This document shows positions 24,134 to 33,010 of a stretch of 64,000 nucleotides of DNA, in pieces; within the stretch, counting starts at the first letter, position 1, and each line of letters begins with the position of its first letter. The stretch comes from Chitinophaga sp. YR627 (GTDB lineage Bacteria; Bacteroidota; Bacteroidia; Chitinophagales; Chitinophagaceae): contig NZ_FOUX01000003.1 of the NCBI RefSeq assembly GCF_900114995.1, forward strand, positions 310,001 to 374,000. Reading direction: 5' to 3'. The notes beneath the pieces are model-generated. The model ran no database searches. It had not been told where the DNA came from and worked only from the letters and a program-made list of their open reading frames with translations. The position numbers were made by a program, and so were the translations under genes.

Positions 24134-24141
24134 CAAAGATA
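24134..24141 (-). promoter_or_regulatory. -7 element (TATCTTTG) of the YjjG-like gene
   Basis: TAnnTTTG on the minus strand, 23 nt before the ATG at 24110. Supports that start over 24161. Confidence 0.45.
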
Positions 24142-24198
24142 CTCATTACGTGGGGATGCACATTTTTTACTATTTTCCGGATTCTTTAATCAACAGAT

Positions 24199-24903
24199 AT
24201 GAACGCAGTTATTACAGGAGCCAGTAAGGGAATAGGTAAGGCGATAGCAGAAAAGCTGGCCAGTGAAGGATTTAATGTAGCGATCTGTGCCAGAAATGCA
24301 GATACACTGGAAAAAGCAGCCGCTGATATCCGATTGGTCAATCCGGCCATACAGGTCCTTGCCATACCGTCGGATATGGGGAAAAAAGAGGAGGTACTGG
24401 CATTTGCAGACCGGATCAAGTCCACCTTTACTACGGTAGATATCCTCGTAAATAACGCCGGTCTCTTTGTTCCCGGTTCACTGCACGAGCAGGAAGACGG
24501 CTTGCTGGAAAGCCTGATGGCGACCAACGTATATAGTGCCTATCACCTCACCCGTCAGTTACTGGGTGGGATGAAAGCTAATCGGAAAGGTCATATTTTT
24601 AATATGTGTTCTACTGCCAGCTATACCTCTTACCCTAATGGAGGCGCTTACAGTATCACAAAGTTTGCCCTGCTTGGGTTCTCAAAGAACCTGAGAGAAG
24701 AATTAAAAGCACACAATGTAAAAGTTACCTCACTCAGTCCAGGTCCTACATTAACTGCTTCCTGGGAAGGCTTCGAAGCTCCACCCCGCAGAATGATGGA
24801 ACCAGAAGACGTCGCGAAGCTGCTGTGGGGAGCATATACACTGTCTGAACAGGCCGTTGTGGAAGAGGTCATCATGCGGCCGATATTGGGTGATATCTCA
24901 TAA
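24199..24903 (+). CDS. Short-chain dehydrogenase/reductase
   Basis: 234 residues, classical SDR. TGASKGIGKA (cofactor glycine loop), VNNAGLF (NNAG), MCSTASYTSYPNGGAYSITKFAL (Ser, YxxxK catalytic set) and LSPGPTLT. The Arg after the loop (ICARN) favours NADP(H). Sequence is closest in style to 3-oxoacyl-ACP-reductase-like SDRs, but the substrate cannot be read. Stands alone upstream of batD with a 110-bp gap. Confidence 0.88.
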   Translation: MNAVITGASKGIGKAIAEKLASEGFNVAICARNADTLEKAAADIRLVNPAIQVLAIPSDMGKKEEVLAFADRIKSTFTTVDILVNNAGLFVPGSLHEQEDGLLESLMATNVYSAYHLTRQLLGGMKANRKGHIFNMCSTASYTSYPNGGAYSITKFALLGFSKNLREELKAHNVKVTSLSPGPTLTASWEGFEAPPRRMMEPEDVAKLLWGAYTLSEQAVVEEVIMRPILGDIS

Positions 24904-24996
24904 ACCCTTCACCAGCAAGCACTTCCGGGCTTATATAGATTATTTTTTTAACTAACTTTTAACTGGGCTTTCGGCACCAACAGGGCTGGCTTTGGT

Positions 24997-25004
24997 TAAA
25001 TTTG
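24997..25004 (+). promoter_or_regulatory. -7 element (TAAATTTG) of batD-batE
   Basis: TAnnTTTG match ending 9 nt before the batD ATG (25014); the mRNA leader would be only a few bases. No good -33 TTG seen. Confidence 0.45.
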
Positions 25005-25013
25005 TTTTGCATT

Positions 25014-26993
25014 ATGAATGTCACTACTGTTAGTATAAGGAAGTTTGTATTATCCCTGTTCTTTTGTCTGGGCGCAATCACGTGCCTGCAGGCGCAGGAA
25101 TTCAGGTTCACTACCAGCGTCAGCAGTAATAAGGTCGCGGTGGATGAACCGTTTCAGATACAATTCATGCTGGAAAATGCGCCAAACGTCACCAGCTTTA
25201 CTCCTCCGGCTTTCAACGATTTTGAAATCCTGCAAGGGCCATCCCAGATGCAGGGTCAATCTATCATGAATGGCCGCCGTTTCGAGTACATTGCCCTGAT
25301 CTACGTGGTTCAGCCCAAAAGGGTGGGTAACTTTACCCTTCCGGGAGCCACTGCCCGCTCCGACGGAAAAGTTGTGCGCTCTAACCCGGTCACTATTGAG
25401 GTGGTAAAATCCAACTCCAGTCGTGGTCAGGCTCCTCAGCAAACAGCACCACAACAGGGTTATCCACAAAGCCGTGCACAGCGTCAGCAGCAACAACAGG
25501 ACGAAATGGAAGGCGTGCTCCGGAATGGGGAAGACGTCAATGCAAAACTGAAGAAGAATATTTTCGTAAAGGTAGATGTGGATAAGACCTCCCTGTATGA
25601 AGGTGAGCAATTAACCGCTACTTATAAGTTATATACCCGGCTCCCAACCAACTCCAGTGTGACCAAGGTGCCGGCTTTCAAAGGCTTTTCTGCCAAGGAT
25701 ATCGAATTACCGAATCCGCCCCAGGCGACAGAAGAAGTGGTTAATGGCGTACGTTTCCGCGTATTTACCATCCGCAAAACACTGCTGTTCCCATTACAAT
25801 CCGGTACCCTTGAACTGGACCCGGTAGAGGTAGATAACCATGTAAGACTGGTCAAACTTGTCAAGAACAATAACAAACGCGCAAGAGACCCGTTTGCAGA
25901 TCTGTTCAACGACCCGTCTTTCAAAGATCCTTTCGATGATCCATTCTTTGATGACATCTTTAACCGTCCGGAAGTAACCTACGAGGACGTTCCGTATAAA
26001 ATACAGACAGCTCCCGTGAAAGTGACGGTGAAACCGCTCCCTGTTGATACCCGTCCGGCCAGTTTTGCCGGAGCCGTGGGTAAATTCAACATGACGGCTA
26101 CCATCGACAAGAAAAGCCTGAGCACAGATGATGCGCTCACTCTGAAAGTGATCGTATCCGGTCAGGGGAACGTGAATCTGCTAAATGGTCCAAAAGTCGA
26201 TGTGCCCGCAGGTTTTGAGAAATACGATCCGAAGGTGACCGACAATATTGAGAAAAACAGTAACCCCTTATCCGGTTCCCGTCAGTTTGAATATGTACTG
26301 ATGCCACAGGAAGCAGGCGATCAGACGATCCCGCCGGTGGAATTCTCTTATTTCGATATCGCCTCCAATAGCTACAAGACCATCCGTTCTGAAGCCTTTT
26401 CAGTTCACGTAACAGCTGGAAAACAAACCAAACGTGAAAAAGAAGACTTCAGCGTCAACAGAAATACCATTACTTCCAACTATAACGGTGTACTCAACTG
26501 GGTTAAACAGGGCAGCTTCCTGCTGGTCAGCCCATTGTTCTACATATTACTGTTGCTGCCACTACTGGCGCTGGTAGCTGCTCTCATCTACCGCCGCAAA
26601 AGGAACTATCAGCAGAACAATGCTGCATTCCTCAAGTACCGCTATGCAAACAAGGTAGCCCTGAAGCGCCTTGAACTGGCAGCCCGTTACCTGAAAGAAG
26701 GCAAAGACAAGGCATTTTATGAGGAAACGTCCAGAGCCATCTGGGGGTATCTGAGCAATAAACTGCATGTGCCTTTCGCAGATCTCAGTAAACAACTGAT
26801 CCAGGATAAACTTGCACAGCAACAGGTGAGCGAACAATATACTGCCAAACTGTTTGACCTGCTGGATGACTGTGAAATGGCCCTGTATACACCAATGCAT
26901 AACAATGACAGGATGCAGGGGACTTATCAGCAGGCCGTTGAGGTCATCAGCCAACTGGAAGAAGAACTCCAGCGTGCAAAAAGCGTAGTATAA
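25014..26993 (+). CDS. batD: BatD-family membrane protein
   Basis: 659 residues from the ATG at 25014. Signal peptide (FVLSLFFCLGAITCLQAQ), then repeated beta-sandwich modules beginning FRFTTSVSSNKVAVDEPFQIQFMLENAPNV (first part of the BatD signature), a Gln-rich linker (~residues 140-165), an unusual Asp/Phe/Pro-rich loop (DPFADLFNDPSFKDPFDDPF, residues ~287-310), one membrane helix near 510-535 and a cytoplasmic C-terminal helical domain. Bat proteins are tied to aerotolerance in Bacteroides. batE follows after 23 bp. batA/B/C are not next to it, unlike in many relatives. Confidence 0.9.
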   Translation: MNVTTVSIRKFVLSLFFCLGAITCLQAQEFRFTTSVSSNKVAVDEPFQIQFMLENAPNVTSFTPPAFNDFEILQGPSQMQGQSIMNGRRFEYIALIYVVQPKRVGNFTLPGATARSDGKVVRSNPVTIEVVKSNSSRGQAPQQTAPQQGYPQSRAQRQQQQQDEMEGVLRNGEDVNAKLKKNIFVKVDVDKTSLYEGEQLTATYKLYTRLPTNSSVTKVPAFKGFSAKDIELPNPPQATEEVVNGVRFRVFTIRKTLLFPLQSGTLELDPVEVDNHVRLVKLVKNNNKRARDPFADLFNDPSFKDPFDDPFFDDIFNRPEVTYEDVPYKIQTAPVKVTVKPLPVDTRPASFAGAVGKFNMTATIDKKSLSTDDALTLKVIVSGQGNVNLLNGPKVDVPAGFEKYDPKVTDNIEKNSNPLSGSRQFEYVLMPQEAGDQTIPPVEFSYFDIASNSYKTIRSEAFSVHVTAGKQTKREKEDFSVNRNTITSNYNGVLNWVKQGSFLLVSPLFYILLLLPLLALVAALIYRRKRNYQQNNAAFLKYRYANKVALKRLELAARYLKEGKDKAFYEETSRAIWGYLSNKLHVPFADLSKQLIQDKLAQQQVSEQYTAKLFDLLDDCEMALYTPMHNNDRMQGTYQQAVEVISQLEEELQRAKSVV

Positions 26994-27016
26994 ACCCTGC
27001 TAACGATAAGGAAAGG

Positions 27017-27775
27017 ATGAAGAAGATATTTACTGCTATATGTGCTTTCTTACTGCTGTATCACATTGCAGGCGCTGCCTCAGCACCACAGCAGGAATTT
27101 GAAAAAGCCAACGGCCTTTTCAGACAGAAACAATATACCGAAGCTGCCAACATTTACCAGCAACTGATCGACCAGGGGTTTAGTCAGCCGGAATTGTACC
27201 TGAATGCCGGCAACGCCTGGTACAAGGCCAATAAAACAGGCCTGGCTGTCTTTAATTATGAAAAGGCCCTTTCAGCGGATCCTTTCAATAAGTCAGCGGC
27301 GCACAATCTGACAGTTGCTAATCAACGTGTAGAAGGATATGTCAATGACCTGCCCCTGTTGTTCTTTCAGCAGTGGTGGTTGCACGTATTGCACTTTCAT
27401 AGTCCGGACGGATGGGCCACAGGCGCCATCCTTTTGTTCTGGCTGTCCATTACCGGCATCGTTGTATTGCTGCTCATACCTGCTTTCAAACCAGTATTAA
27501 TGAGATGGGGCGCAGGCGTCCTGGCGGCATGTTTCCTGTTTTATATGATCATGGGCATCAGTGCATATATGACGGCCAACACACACGACCAGGGCATCAT
27601 CATGGGTACCGCCGTAAAGGTAAAAGCGGCGCCTGATAATGAAAGTAAAGACATGTTTGAACTGCACGAAGGAGTAAAAGTGCAGGTAACAGATGCGACC
27701 CAGGAATTCTGTAAGATATCGCTGCCGGATGGCAAGACCGGCTGGCTGGCTTGTGCAGAGATCAAGAGGTTGTAG
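27017..27775 (+). CDS. batE: BatE: TPR and SH3-like membrane protein
   Basis: 252 residues. Signal peptide, then about two TPR repeats (FEKANGLFRQKQYTEAANIYQQLIDQG, LYLNAGNAWYKANKTGLAVFNYEKALSADPFN), two membrane segments (~135-156 and 163-183), and a C-terminal bacterial SH3 domain (AVKVKAAPDNESKDMFELHEGVKVQV...GWLACAEI). This order is that of BatE. It presumably acts with BatD on the periplasmic side of the inner membrane; the molecular role is unknown. Confidence 0.9.
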   Translation: MKKIFTAICAFLLLYHIAGAASAPQQEFEKANGLFRQKQYTEAANIYQQLIDQGFSQPELYLNAGNAWYKANKTGLAVFNYEKALSADPFNKSAAHNLTVANQRVEGYVNDLPLLFFQQWWLHVLHFHSPDGWATGAILLFWLSITGIVVLLLIPAFKPVLMRWGAGVLAACFLFYMIMGISAYMTANTHDQGIIMGTAVKVKAAPDNESKDMFELHEGVKVQVTDATQEFCKISLPDGKTGWLACAEIKRL

Positions 27776-27777
27776 AC

Positions 27778-27846
27778 AAGCCGCAAACTACGGGCATCTG
27801 GTTGGATATGATCTACTTCTTTCGGGAAGCCTGTAGTTTGCGGCTT
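27778..27846. repeat. 18-bp-arm palindromic element filling a convergent gene gap
   Basis: Arms 27778-27795 and 27829-27846 are complementary at 17 of 18 positions (core GCCGCAAACTAC). The 33-nt loop is not repetitive. The element occupies almost the whole space between the stop codons of batE (27775) and the LytTR regulator and overlaps the latter. No T-run, so not a normal terminator; it looks like a REP/MITE-type palindrome. Confidence 0.6.
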
Positions 27847-28600
27847 AAAGCTTTTCTATCCTATCCATGAACTCCTGCTTGCGATGACGTGATACCGGTA
27901 TACAACTGCCATCGCTCATAATAATATCCCCTCCGTCTCCCTTGATATACCGGTCCATATAATTAAGATTGACCACATAGCTATGATGTACCCTGAAGAA
28001 GCCCTTATTCTTCAGCTGTCCTTCCACCTCTTTCAGTGAGCGGCATACCAGGGATGGCTCCGTTGTATTGACCAGATGCACCAGGGTTGTTTCCCCGTCA
28101 GCCACACAGTATAAAATGTCTTTTACCAGCAGCATGCGCAGTCCTTCCGGACTTGGTAAGGCGAGTCGTTCTCCCGGATAGAGGTGTTGATGTAATACTT
28201 CCAGGATGGAAGTATCTGATTTGCTTTCTGGCTGTCCTTTGTGCTGATGACGGGCTATAGCCTTATCAACAGCATCCGTCAGGTCGTCCCTGATAATGGG
28301 TTTTAGTAAATAGTCCAGCGCATTATGCCGGATCGCATCCAACGCATAATGATCATATGAAGTGGTAACAATAATGGAAAAGCTGGCGTCTTTGCACGCC
28401 TTCAGTACCTCAAATCCATTCAGACCCGGCATCTCAATGTCCAGGAAAAGCAGGTCTGGCTGGTACTTTTCTATTGCCTCTAATGCAGAAATCCCGTCAG
28501 CGCAAACTGCCACTATATTAACTGCAGGGCAATGCTTCTCCAGCAAAAGCTTCAAAACGCTTCTGCTAAGTTTTTCATCATCCACGATAATGGTGCGCAT
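27845..28600 (-). CDS. LytTR-family response regulator
   Basis: 251 residues. Receiver domain (1-~120) with acidic pocket DDEK, phospho-acceptor Asp54 in LFLDIEMPG, Thr/Ser in IVTTSYD and Lys in LLKPI. LytTR DNA-binding domain from ~145: KDILYCVADGETTLVHL, FFRVHHSYVVNLNYMDRYIKGDGGDIIMSDG, IPVSRHRKQEF, the usual LytTR ending. LytTR factors bind paired direct repeats. The partner kinase is the gene upstream (129 bp). The start of transcription lies near a GACCCTC/GAGGGTC inverted repeat (28625-28662). Confidence 0.93.
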   Translation of the reverse strand: MRTIIVDDEKLSRSVLKLLLEKHCPAVNIVAVCADGISALEAIEKYQPDLLFLDIEMPGLNGFEVLKACKDASFSIIVTTSYDHYALDAIRHNALDYLLKPIIRDDLTDAVDKAIARHQHKGQPESKSDTSILEVLHQHLYPGERLALPSPEGLRMLLVKDILYCVADGETTLVHLVNTTEPSLVCRSLKEVEGQLKNKGFFRVHHSYVVNLNYMDRYIKGDGGDIIMSDGSCIPVSRHRKQEFMDRIEKL

Positions 28601-28729
28601 GTCGTATTTATTCTTGTCCCCAAAGACCCTCCGTCAGCATAAGAATAGCATAGGCGAGGGTCTATATAAAATACAATATTTACTGTAAAGATGTGAAAGT
28701 TTCTTTTACGCAGATGCCGTTTTTATACA

Positions 28730-29599
28730 TTACATTACCCCTTCTCTGGCAGCTGCCTGCTGCATATTAATTATAACAACGTGGCCATCAGGTTGTTTCA
28801 GATCATTGTAAAGCTCCTGCTCAGTAATACCGGCATGCATATTATACCGCTCATTAATGGCCCGAAGTCTTGCCACGGCTATACTGATACCCTTGGAGAG
28901 ATGGGCTTCATCTGTGGGTGGGTCCTGGTTAACACCGTTATCTTCTATTCTGACGATCAGCATCTCATTGGCACGGCTGATACAGATCCGGAGACATCCA
29001 CCACTTTTGGTGGGTCTTAACAGCAACCGTCTCCAGATCGCTTCCTGTATATATGGCTGAATGATCAATGGCGGGACGAAGGTCACCTGCTGGAATACGT
29101 CCGGGGCAACGTCCAGTTCATAGTCAAACTGGGCGCCAAAACGTAACTGTTCCAGCTGCAGGTACAGTTCCAGGGCCTCTATATCTTCTTCTAAATTCAC
29201 CCATTCCTTATTGCAGTTACGAATAATAAGGCGCATCAGACGGGCAAACCGTGTGAGGTAAAGGGAAGCAAGATCGGTACTGGTAGTAAGGATGTAGTGG
29301 TGTATAGCATTCAGACTGTTAAAGATAAAATGCGGATCCATCTGCGCCTGAAATGCATGCATTTCCAGGTGTATCAGCTGCTGTTGCCTGCTTATCTCTT
29401 TTGTTGATGCCTGCTTTATGCGCCGCTCCCTGACATAGAAGACACAGCAGATCATGATCAAACTCAACAGAAAAAACACCCAGTACGGCCAACCTACTGC
29501 ATTGAGTATGTTAGAGCAAAAAACCAAATTTCTAAAGGTTTGCGAAAGGATATAATATAAGTCCCTTGCAAAGTCGTACGCTCCGGCAGGCACGATCAT
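28730..29599 (-). CDS. LytS/YehU-like sensor kinase with degenerate ATP-binding site
   Basis: 289 residues. One membrane helix (~36-56), no extracellular sensor domain. His-kinase core: FQAQMDPHFIFNSLNAIHHYI with phospho-acceptor His90, normal for the family. The ATPase domain is altered: the N-box, normally xxENAxxHG, reads QPYIQEAIWRRLL (179-192), replacing the magnesium/ATP-binding Asn and His-Gly, and the second glycine box reads SKGISIAVARL in place of GIGLxNV. The first box IEDNGV is partly kept. It likely pairs with the downstream LytTR regulator but may not make ATP-dependent phosphate transfer itself. Confidence 0.85.
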   Translation of the reverse strand: MIVPAGAYDFARDLYYILSQTFRNLVFCSNILNAVGWPYWVFFLLSLIMICCVFYVRERRIKQASTKEISRQQQLIHLEMHAFQAQMDPHFIFNSLNAIHHYILTTSTDLASLYLTRFARLMRLIIRNCNKEWVNLEEDIEALELYLQLEQLRFGAQFDYELDVAPDVFQQVTFVPPLIIQPYIQEAIWRRLLLRPTKSGGCLRICISRANEMLIVRIEDNGVNQDPPTDEAHLSKGISIAVARLRAINERYNMHAGITEQELYNDLKQPDGHVVIINMQQAAAREGVM

Positions 29600-29721
29600 G
29601 CAATGTAGTCAAGACTGGTGCTAAATATCCATCAATTCCGCTTGCCGGGAAAGGGGCAATTATTACAAGGCAGCATTTGCAGAACAACCGGGGCAAAAAT
29701 CAGGGTAACTGGTAACAATGG

Positions 29722-30429
29722 CTATTCGGTAAATTTATATCCCACACCTCTTACGGAATGGAAATACCTGGAGTTCCGGCTGTCTTCTTCGAAATATTTA
29801 CGGAAGTTCAATATGAAGTTATCTATGGTACGGGTAGTAGGGTAGACGTTGTACCCCCAAACCACCTGCAGGATCTTCTCACGGGTCACGACCTCACCTT
29901 TATTCTCGATCAGCAGTTTCAGGAGCATGGTTTCTTTCTTGCTCAGCTCATAGTGTTTGCCATCTTTGCCAATACATTCCTGGGCGGCAAAGTCGATCTC
30001 ATTGCTACCGAAGTGGTATACGGTAGAAACACTGTCTTTATCTTGTATACGCTTGTTTTTCACGATCAGCTTTTCTACCCTCAGCAGCAGTTCCTCCAGG
30101 TTGAAAGGCTTGGTCATATAGTCGTCCCCACCTTTTTTCAGGCCCAGCACACGGTCAGCGCTGCTGTTTTTGGCACTTAAAAACAGGATAGGCACTTCGT
30201 TATTCTGAATACGGATGTTCTCACAAACGGCAATACCGTCCATTTCCGGAAGCATGATATCCAGTATGATCAGATCAAAATACTCGTTCTTTACCGCCTT
30301 TAAAGCAGCGGTACCATTATCTACAGCCGTTACTTCATATCCCTCCAGTTCCAGGTTCAGCTTCAGCGCCTCCTGGAGGTTCTCTTCGTCCTCTACCAGT
30401 AGTATGGATGCTTTAGTAGCTTCCTTCAT
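29722..30429 (-). CDS. OmpR-family response regulator
   Basis: 235 residues. Receiver domain with EDEE acidic pair, Asp57 in LIILDIMLPEMDG, Ser in FLSAKNS and Lys in MTKPFN. Winged-helix output domain from ~135 (YELSKKETMLLKLLIENKGEVVTREKILQVVWGYNVYPTTRTIDNFILNFRKYFEED...VRGVGYKF). It follows its kinase by 23 bp on the same strand. Targets unknown. Confidence 0.93.
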   Translation of the reverse strand: MKEATKASILLVEDEENLQEALKLNLELEGYEVTAVDNGTAALKAVKNEYFDLIILDIMLPEMDGIAVCENIRIQNNEVPILFLSAKNSSADRVLGLKKGGDDYMTKPFNLEELLLRVEKLIVKNKRIQDKDSVSTVYHFGSNEIDFAAQECIGKDGKHYELSKKETMLLKLLIENKGEVVTREKILQVVWGYNVYPTTRTIDNFILNFRKYFEEDSRNSRYFHSVRGVGYKFTE

Positions 30430-30452
30430 AGTTAATAATTGCTATCACTAAT

Positions 30453-31472
30453 TTACACTCTTTGAATGGAATATACCGGCCAGGATATCTCAAAACTGGC
30501 GCCTGCGGGTATATTATCTTTCACGACAATCGTTCCTCCATGCTGCTGTACGATCTTTCTGCTGAGAAACAGCCCTAGTCCGGACCCCTTCGCCTTACGC
30601 GTATTCTCATTGCCTATACGATAAAACTTAAGGAATATCCTTTCCCGTTCATCTGCAGGTATACCCGGCCCTTCATCCGTAACTTTCAGCTTTAACACGT
30701 TGTTATTACATTCCTCCAGACTCACATCGATCCTGGTATTCCGGGGGGCATATTTTACGGCGTTTTCTACGAGATTGCTCAGTAAGATCTGCAGCATGAA
30801 TTTATCTCCGTTGACCCAGACATCAGGCAAAATATGTGCCTGTATCGTATGTGTCGAAATGCGGGCCTGGATTTCCTTCACCCCATTTTCCAGCAGGGAA
30901 GAAAAGTCTATGTCCTCCCGGAATAACTGGTAACGCTGTGACTCCATTTGTGAAGCCAGTAATATATTATTACAAAGCTGGTCCAATCGGTTGGTTTCCC
31001 GGATGGTATTATCCAGTAGTTTTAGTCGCTTATCCTCGTCCAGCTTATGTTTGCGAAGTGTTTCAAGATTTAGTTTGGCGGCGGCTATAGGCGATTTCAG
31101 TTCGTGCGTGACCGCCATCATAAAGTTCTGCTGCTGCTGTGAAAGGCGCATTTGCTTCCAGATGGCACGATAAACGAAGAATCCTCCCAGTAAAATGATG
31201 GCCAGAAAAATAAGGCCTTCTCCAAAGAACATGACAGAACGTCTCTCTTCTGTCGTCTGTATACGCGCCAGTTCCTGGTGATATTCGACAGGATGTGCAA
31301 TACTGTCAGTACGTAAAACGAGGTTTTGTATCTCAAACCGGGTGATCTGCTCGCTTTGATTAAACAGCAGCACCCCCCACCATACCAGTGCGAGAATGGT
31401 ATATGCCAGCACAAAAAGATAAATAAAGGAGATCGCTCTCCCTTCCTGCATATTACGGAATAGCTTTTTCAT
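30453..31472 (-). CDS. Sensor histidine kinase, linked to gldH
   Basis: 339 residues. Two membrane helices (~14-36 and 86-101) around a 50-residue periplasmic loop, then HisKA with phospho-acceptor His123 (VTHELKSPIAA) and an intact HATPase: LVENAVKYA, DEGPGIP, KGSGLGLFLSRKIV. The short periplasmic loop holds no known sensor domain. Its start overlaps the end of gldH by 20 bp, so the two are translated from one message; the regulator follows. A link between envelope/gliding state and this two-component system is plausible. Confidence 0.93.
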   Translation of the reverse strand: MKKLFRNMQEGRAISFIYLFVLAYTILALVWWGVLLFNQSEQITRFEIQNLVLRTDSIAHPVEYHQELARIQTTEERRSVMFFGEGLIFLAIILLGGFFVYRAIWKQMRLSQQQQNFMMAVTHELKSPIAAAKLNLETLRKHKLDEDKRLKLLDNTIRETNRLDQLCNNILLASQMESQRYQLFREDIDFSSLLENGVKEIQARISTHTIQAHILPDVWVNGDKFMLQILLSNLVENAVKYAPRNTRIDVSLEECNNNVLKLKVTDEGPGIPADERERIFLKFYRIGNENTRKAKGSGLGLFLSRKIVQQHGGTIVVKDNIPAGASFEISWPVYSIQRV

Positions 31473-31962
31473 TTTTTCGTAAACCGGCTTTCTCGATCCG
31501 CAGGCCTACATTCATAATATCGGGCAACGGATTTTGCCGCATGTTTTGTTCAAAAGTAAACTTGTAGGTTCCCGGTCTGTTCAGAATTGCATTCTGCTGA
31601 ATAGGGATCCTGTGCTCGTAGATGTCATCCAGTCCGCTACCTAACCATTTGCCTGATACATCGGCCAATGGCAGTTCCACGCGCTGTGCCACCGGTTTAT
31701 CGCCAGGGAACTGCGTATGGACCAGCAGCCAGATATTGCTGTAAGGGTAGGAGTCCTTATGCCTTACATTCACATAGATGTTATAAAGATAGGCCGTATC
31801 CTGAGGCTGCACGGTCACCTCAAAAACGGGTTTAGTAGCATAAGCCCACTCATGTCCCGGAATATCCAGGTTCTTTTCATAGGTGTCCATTTTCAGGGGC
31901 TGACAGGACGCTGCTGCAAACAACAATCCCGCGGCCGCCATCATCCGGCAGAGTCTATTCAT
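31453..31962 (-). CDS. gldH: Gliding-motility lipoprotein GldH
   Basis: 169 residues. Lipoprotein signal: MNRLCRMMAAAGLLFAAASC with lipobox AASC. The mature part has the GldH pattern YLYNIYVNVRHKDSYPYSNIWLLVHTQFP, LPLADVSGKWLGSGLDDIYEHRIPI and GTYKFTFEQNMRQNPLPDIMNVGLRIEK. GldH is an outer-envelope lipoprotein needed for gliding in Flavobacterium, although it also occurs in species not known to glide. Co-transcribed with the kinase downstream (20-bp overlap). It suggests the host may glide. Confidence 0.93.
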   Translation of the reverse strand: MNRLCRMMAAAGLLFAAASCQPLKMDTYEKNLDIPGHEWAYATKPVFEVTVQPQDTAYLYNIYVNVRHKDSYPYSNIWLLVHTQFPGDKPVAQRVELPLADVSGKWLGSGLDDIYEHRIPIQQNAILNRPGTYKFTFEQNMRQNPLPDIMNVGLRIEKAGLRKNEKAIP

Positions 31963-32006
31963 ATTTTATTGAAAATACGTTTATTACGTAAAGATCGACG
32001 CCTTTC

Positions 32007-32882
32007 TTACAATACATTCAATACCTGCTCTTTCGCCTTCTCCAGTTCATCTTTCATCAGCACCACCCATTGCTGGATGCTGGCGTCGTTAGCTTTTGAA
32101 CCGGTTGTATTGATCTCTCTACCCACTTCCTGCAACACAAATCCCAGTTTTTTACCTTTCCCCGAATCACCGTCAGCCAGAATTTCCTTGAAATAACGGC
32201 AGTGATTCTCCAGTCTTATCAGCTCTTCTGAGATATCCAGTTTCTCTAAATAAAAGATCAGTTCCTGCTCCAGACGGTTCTCATCCACATTTTCCTTACC
32301 CACATGTTCTGCCAGCAGCGATTCCAGACGCTGACGTACCTTGTCTTTACGCAGCGGATCCAGTTCACGTACCTTCGCGCAATAGGTTCCGATGTTCTCT
32401 ATACGCAGCAACAGATCGGCTGACAGCATCTTTCCTTCATCCGCACGGTGTGCATCCAGATCAGCTACCGCTTGTCTGATCACATTCTCAACCTCCTGCC
32501 ACTCTTCTTCAGAGATCTGTTCCGTTGCAGGCGATACCACCTCCGGTAATTTCATCAGCACATTCAGCATATCCTCCTGCGGAAGGTTTAATTCTGTAGC
32601 CAGCGTCTTAATGGACTGATGGTAATACTTCGCAAGATCAGTGTTGATTACCACCGGACGCGTAGCTCCATTCTGCCTGATATTTACCGTCGCATCCAGT
32701 GTACCACGCAACAAAGACTGCTGCATTATATTACGGATGTCAAACTCATAAGGCTTTAATAATGGCGATATTTTAAGGTTCACCTCAAACTGCTTACCAT
32801 TCAGCGATTTCACTTCCACAACAATCGTAGTTTCCCCCTTGGTTATTTCCGCCCTTCCAAAGCCGGTCATTGATTTCAGCAT
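32007..32882 (-). CDS. YicC-family endoribonuclease-like protein
   Basis: 291 residues. Opens with MLKSMTGFGRAE and contains VEVKSLNGKQFEVNLKISP, RGTLDATVNI, and the C-terminal block GKKLGFVLQEVGREINTTGSKANDASIQQWVVLMKDELEKAKEQVLNV (quoted in parts), all hallmarks of YicC/YloC proteins. E. coli YicC has been reported as an endoribonuclease acting on RNA such as RyhB together with PNPase. Placed 44 bp upstream of gldH, possibly the same transcript. Confidence 0.93.
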   Translation of the reverse strand: MLKSMTGFGRAEITKGETTIVVEVKSLNGKQFEVNLKISPLLKPYEFDIRNIMQQSLLRGTLDATVNIRQNGATRPVVINTDLAKYYHQSIKTLATELNLPQEDMLNVLMKLPEVVSPATEQISEEEWQEVENVIRQAVADLDAHRADEGKMLSADLLLRIENIGTYCAKVRELDPLRKDKVRQRLESLLAEHVGKENVDENRLEQELIFYLEKLDISEELIRLENHCRYFKEILADGDSGKGKKLGFVLQEVGREINTTGSKANDASIQQWVVLMKDELEKAKEQVLNVL

Positions 32883-33010
32883 AATAGAGATTTGTAGGCA
32901 ACAAACCTACCTAAATTAGCCCAAAACGCAAAGAATACGTGCAGGCAAACAATATACTGTTTCTGTACGCCCTGACGCTAAGTCCGTCGGGCCCTCTCCG
33001 TATACGCCGC

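Noticed and set aside
24111..24161. 17-codon extension of the YjjG-like gene
   Set aside because: Contains the TATCTTTG promoter element; conservation begins at MKYKHIFFDLD.
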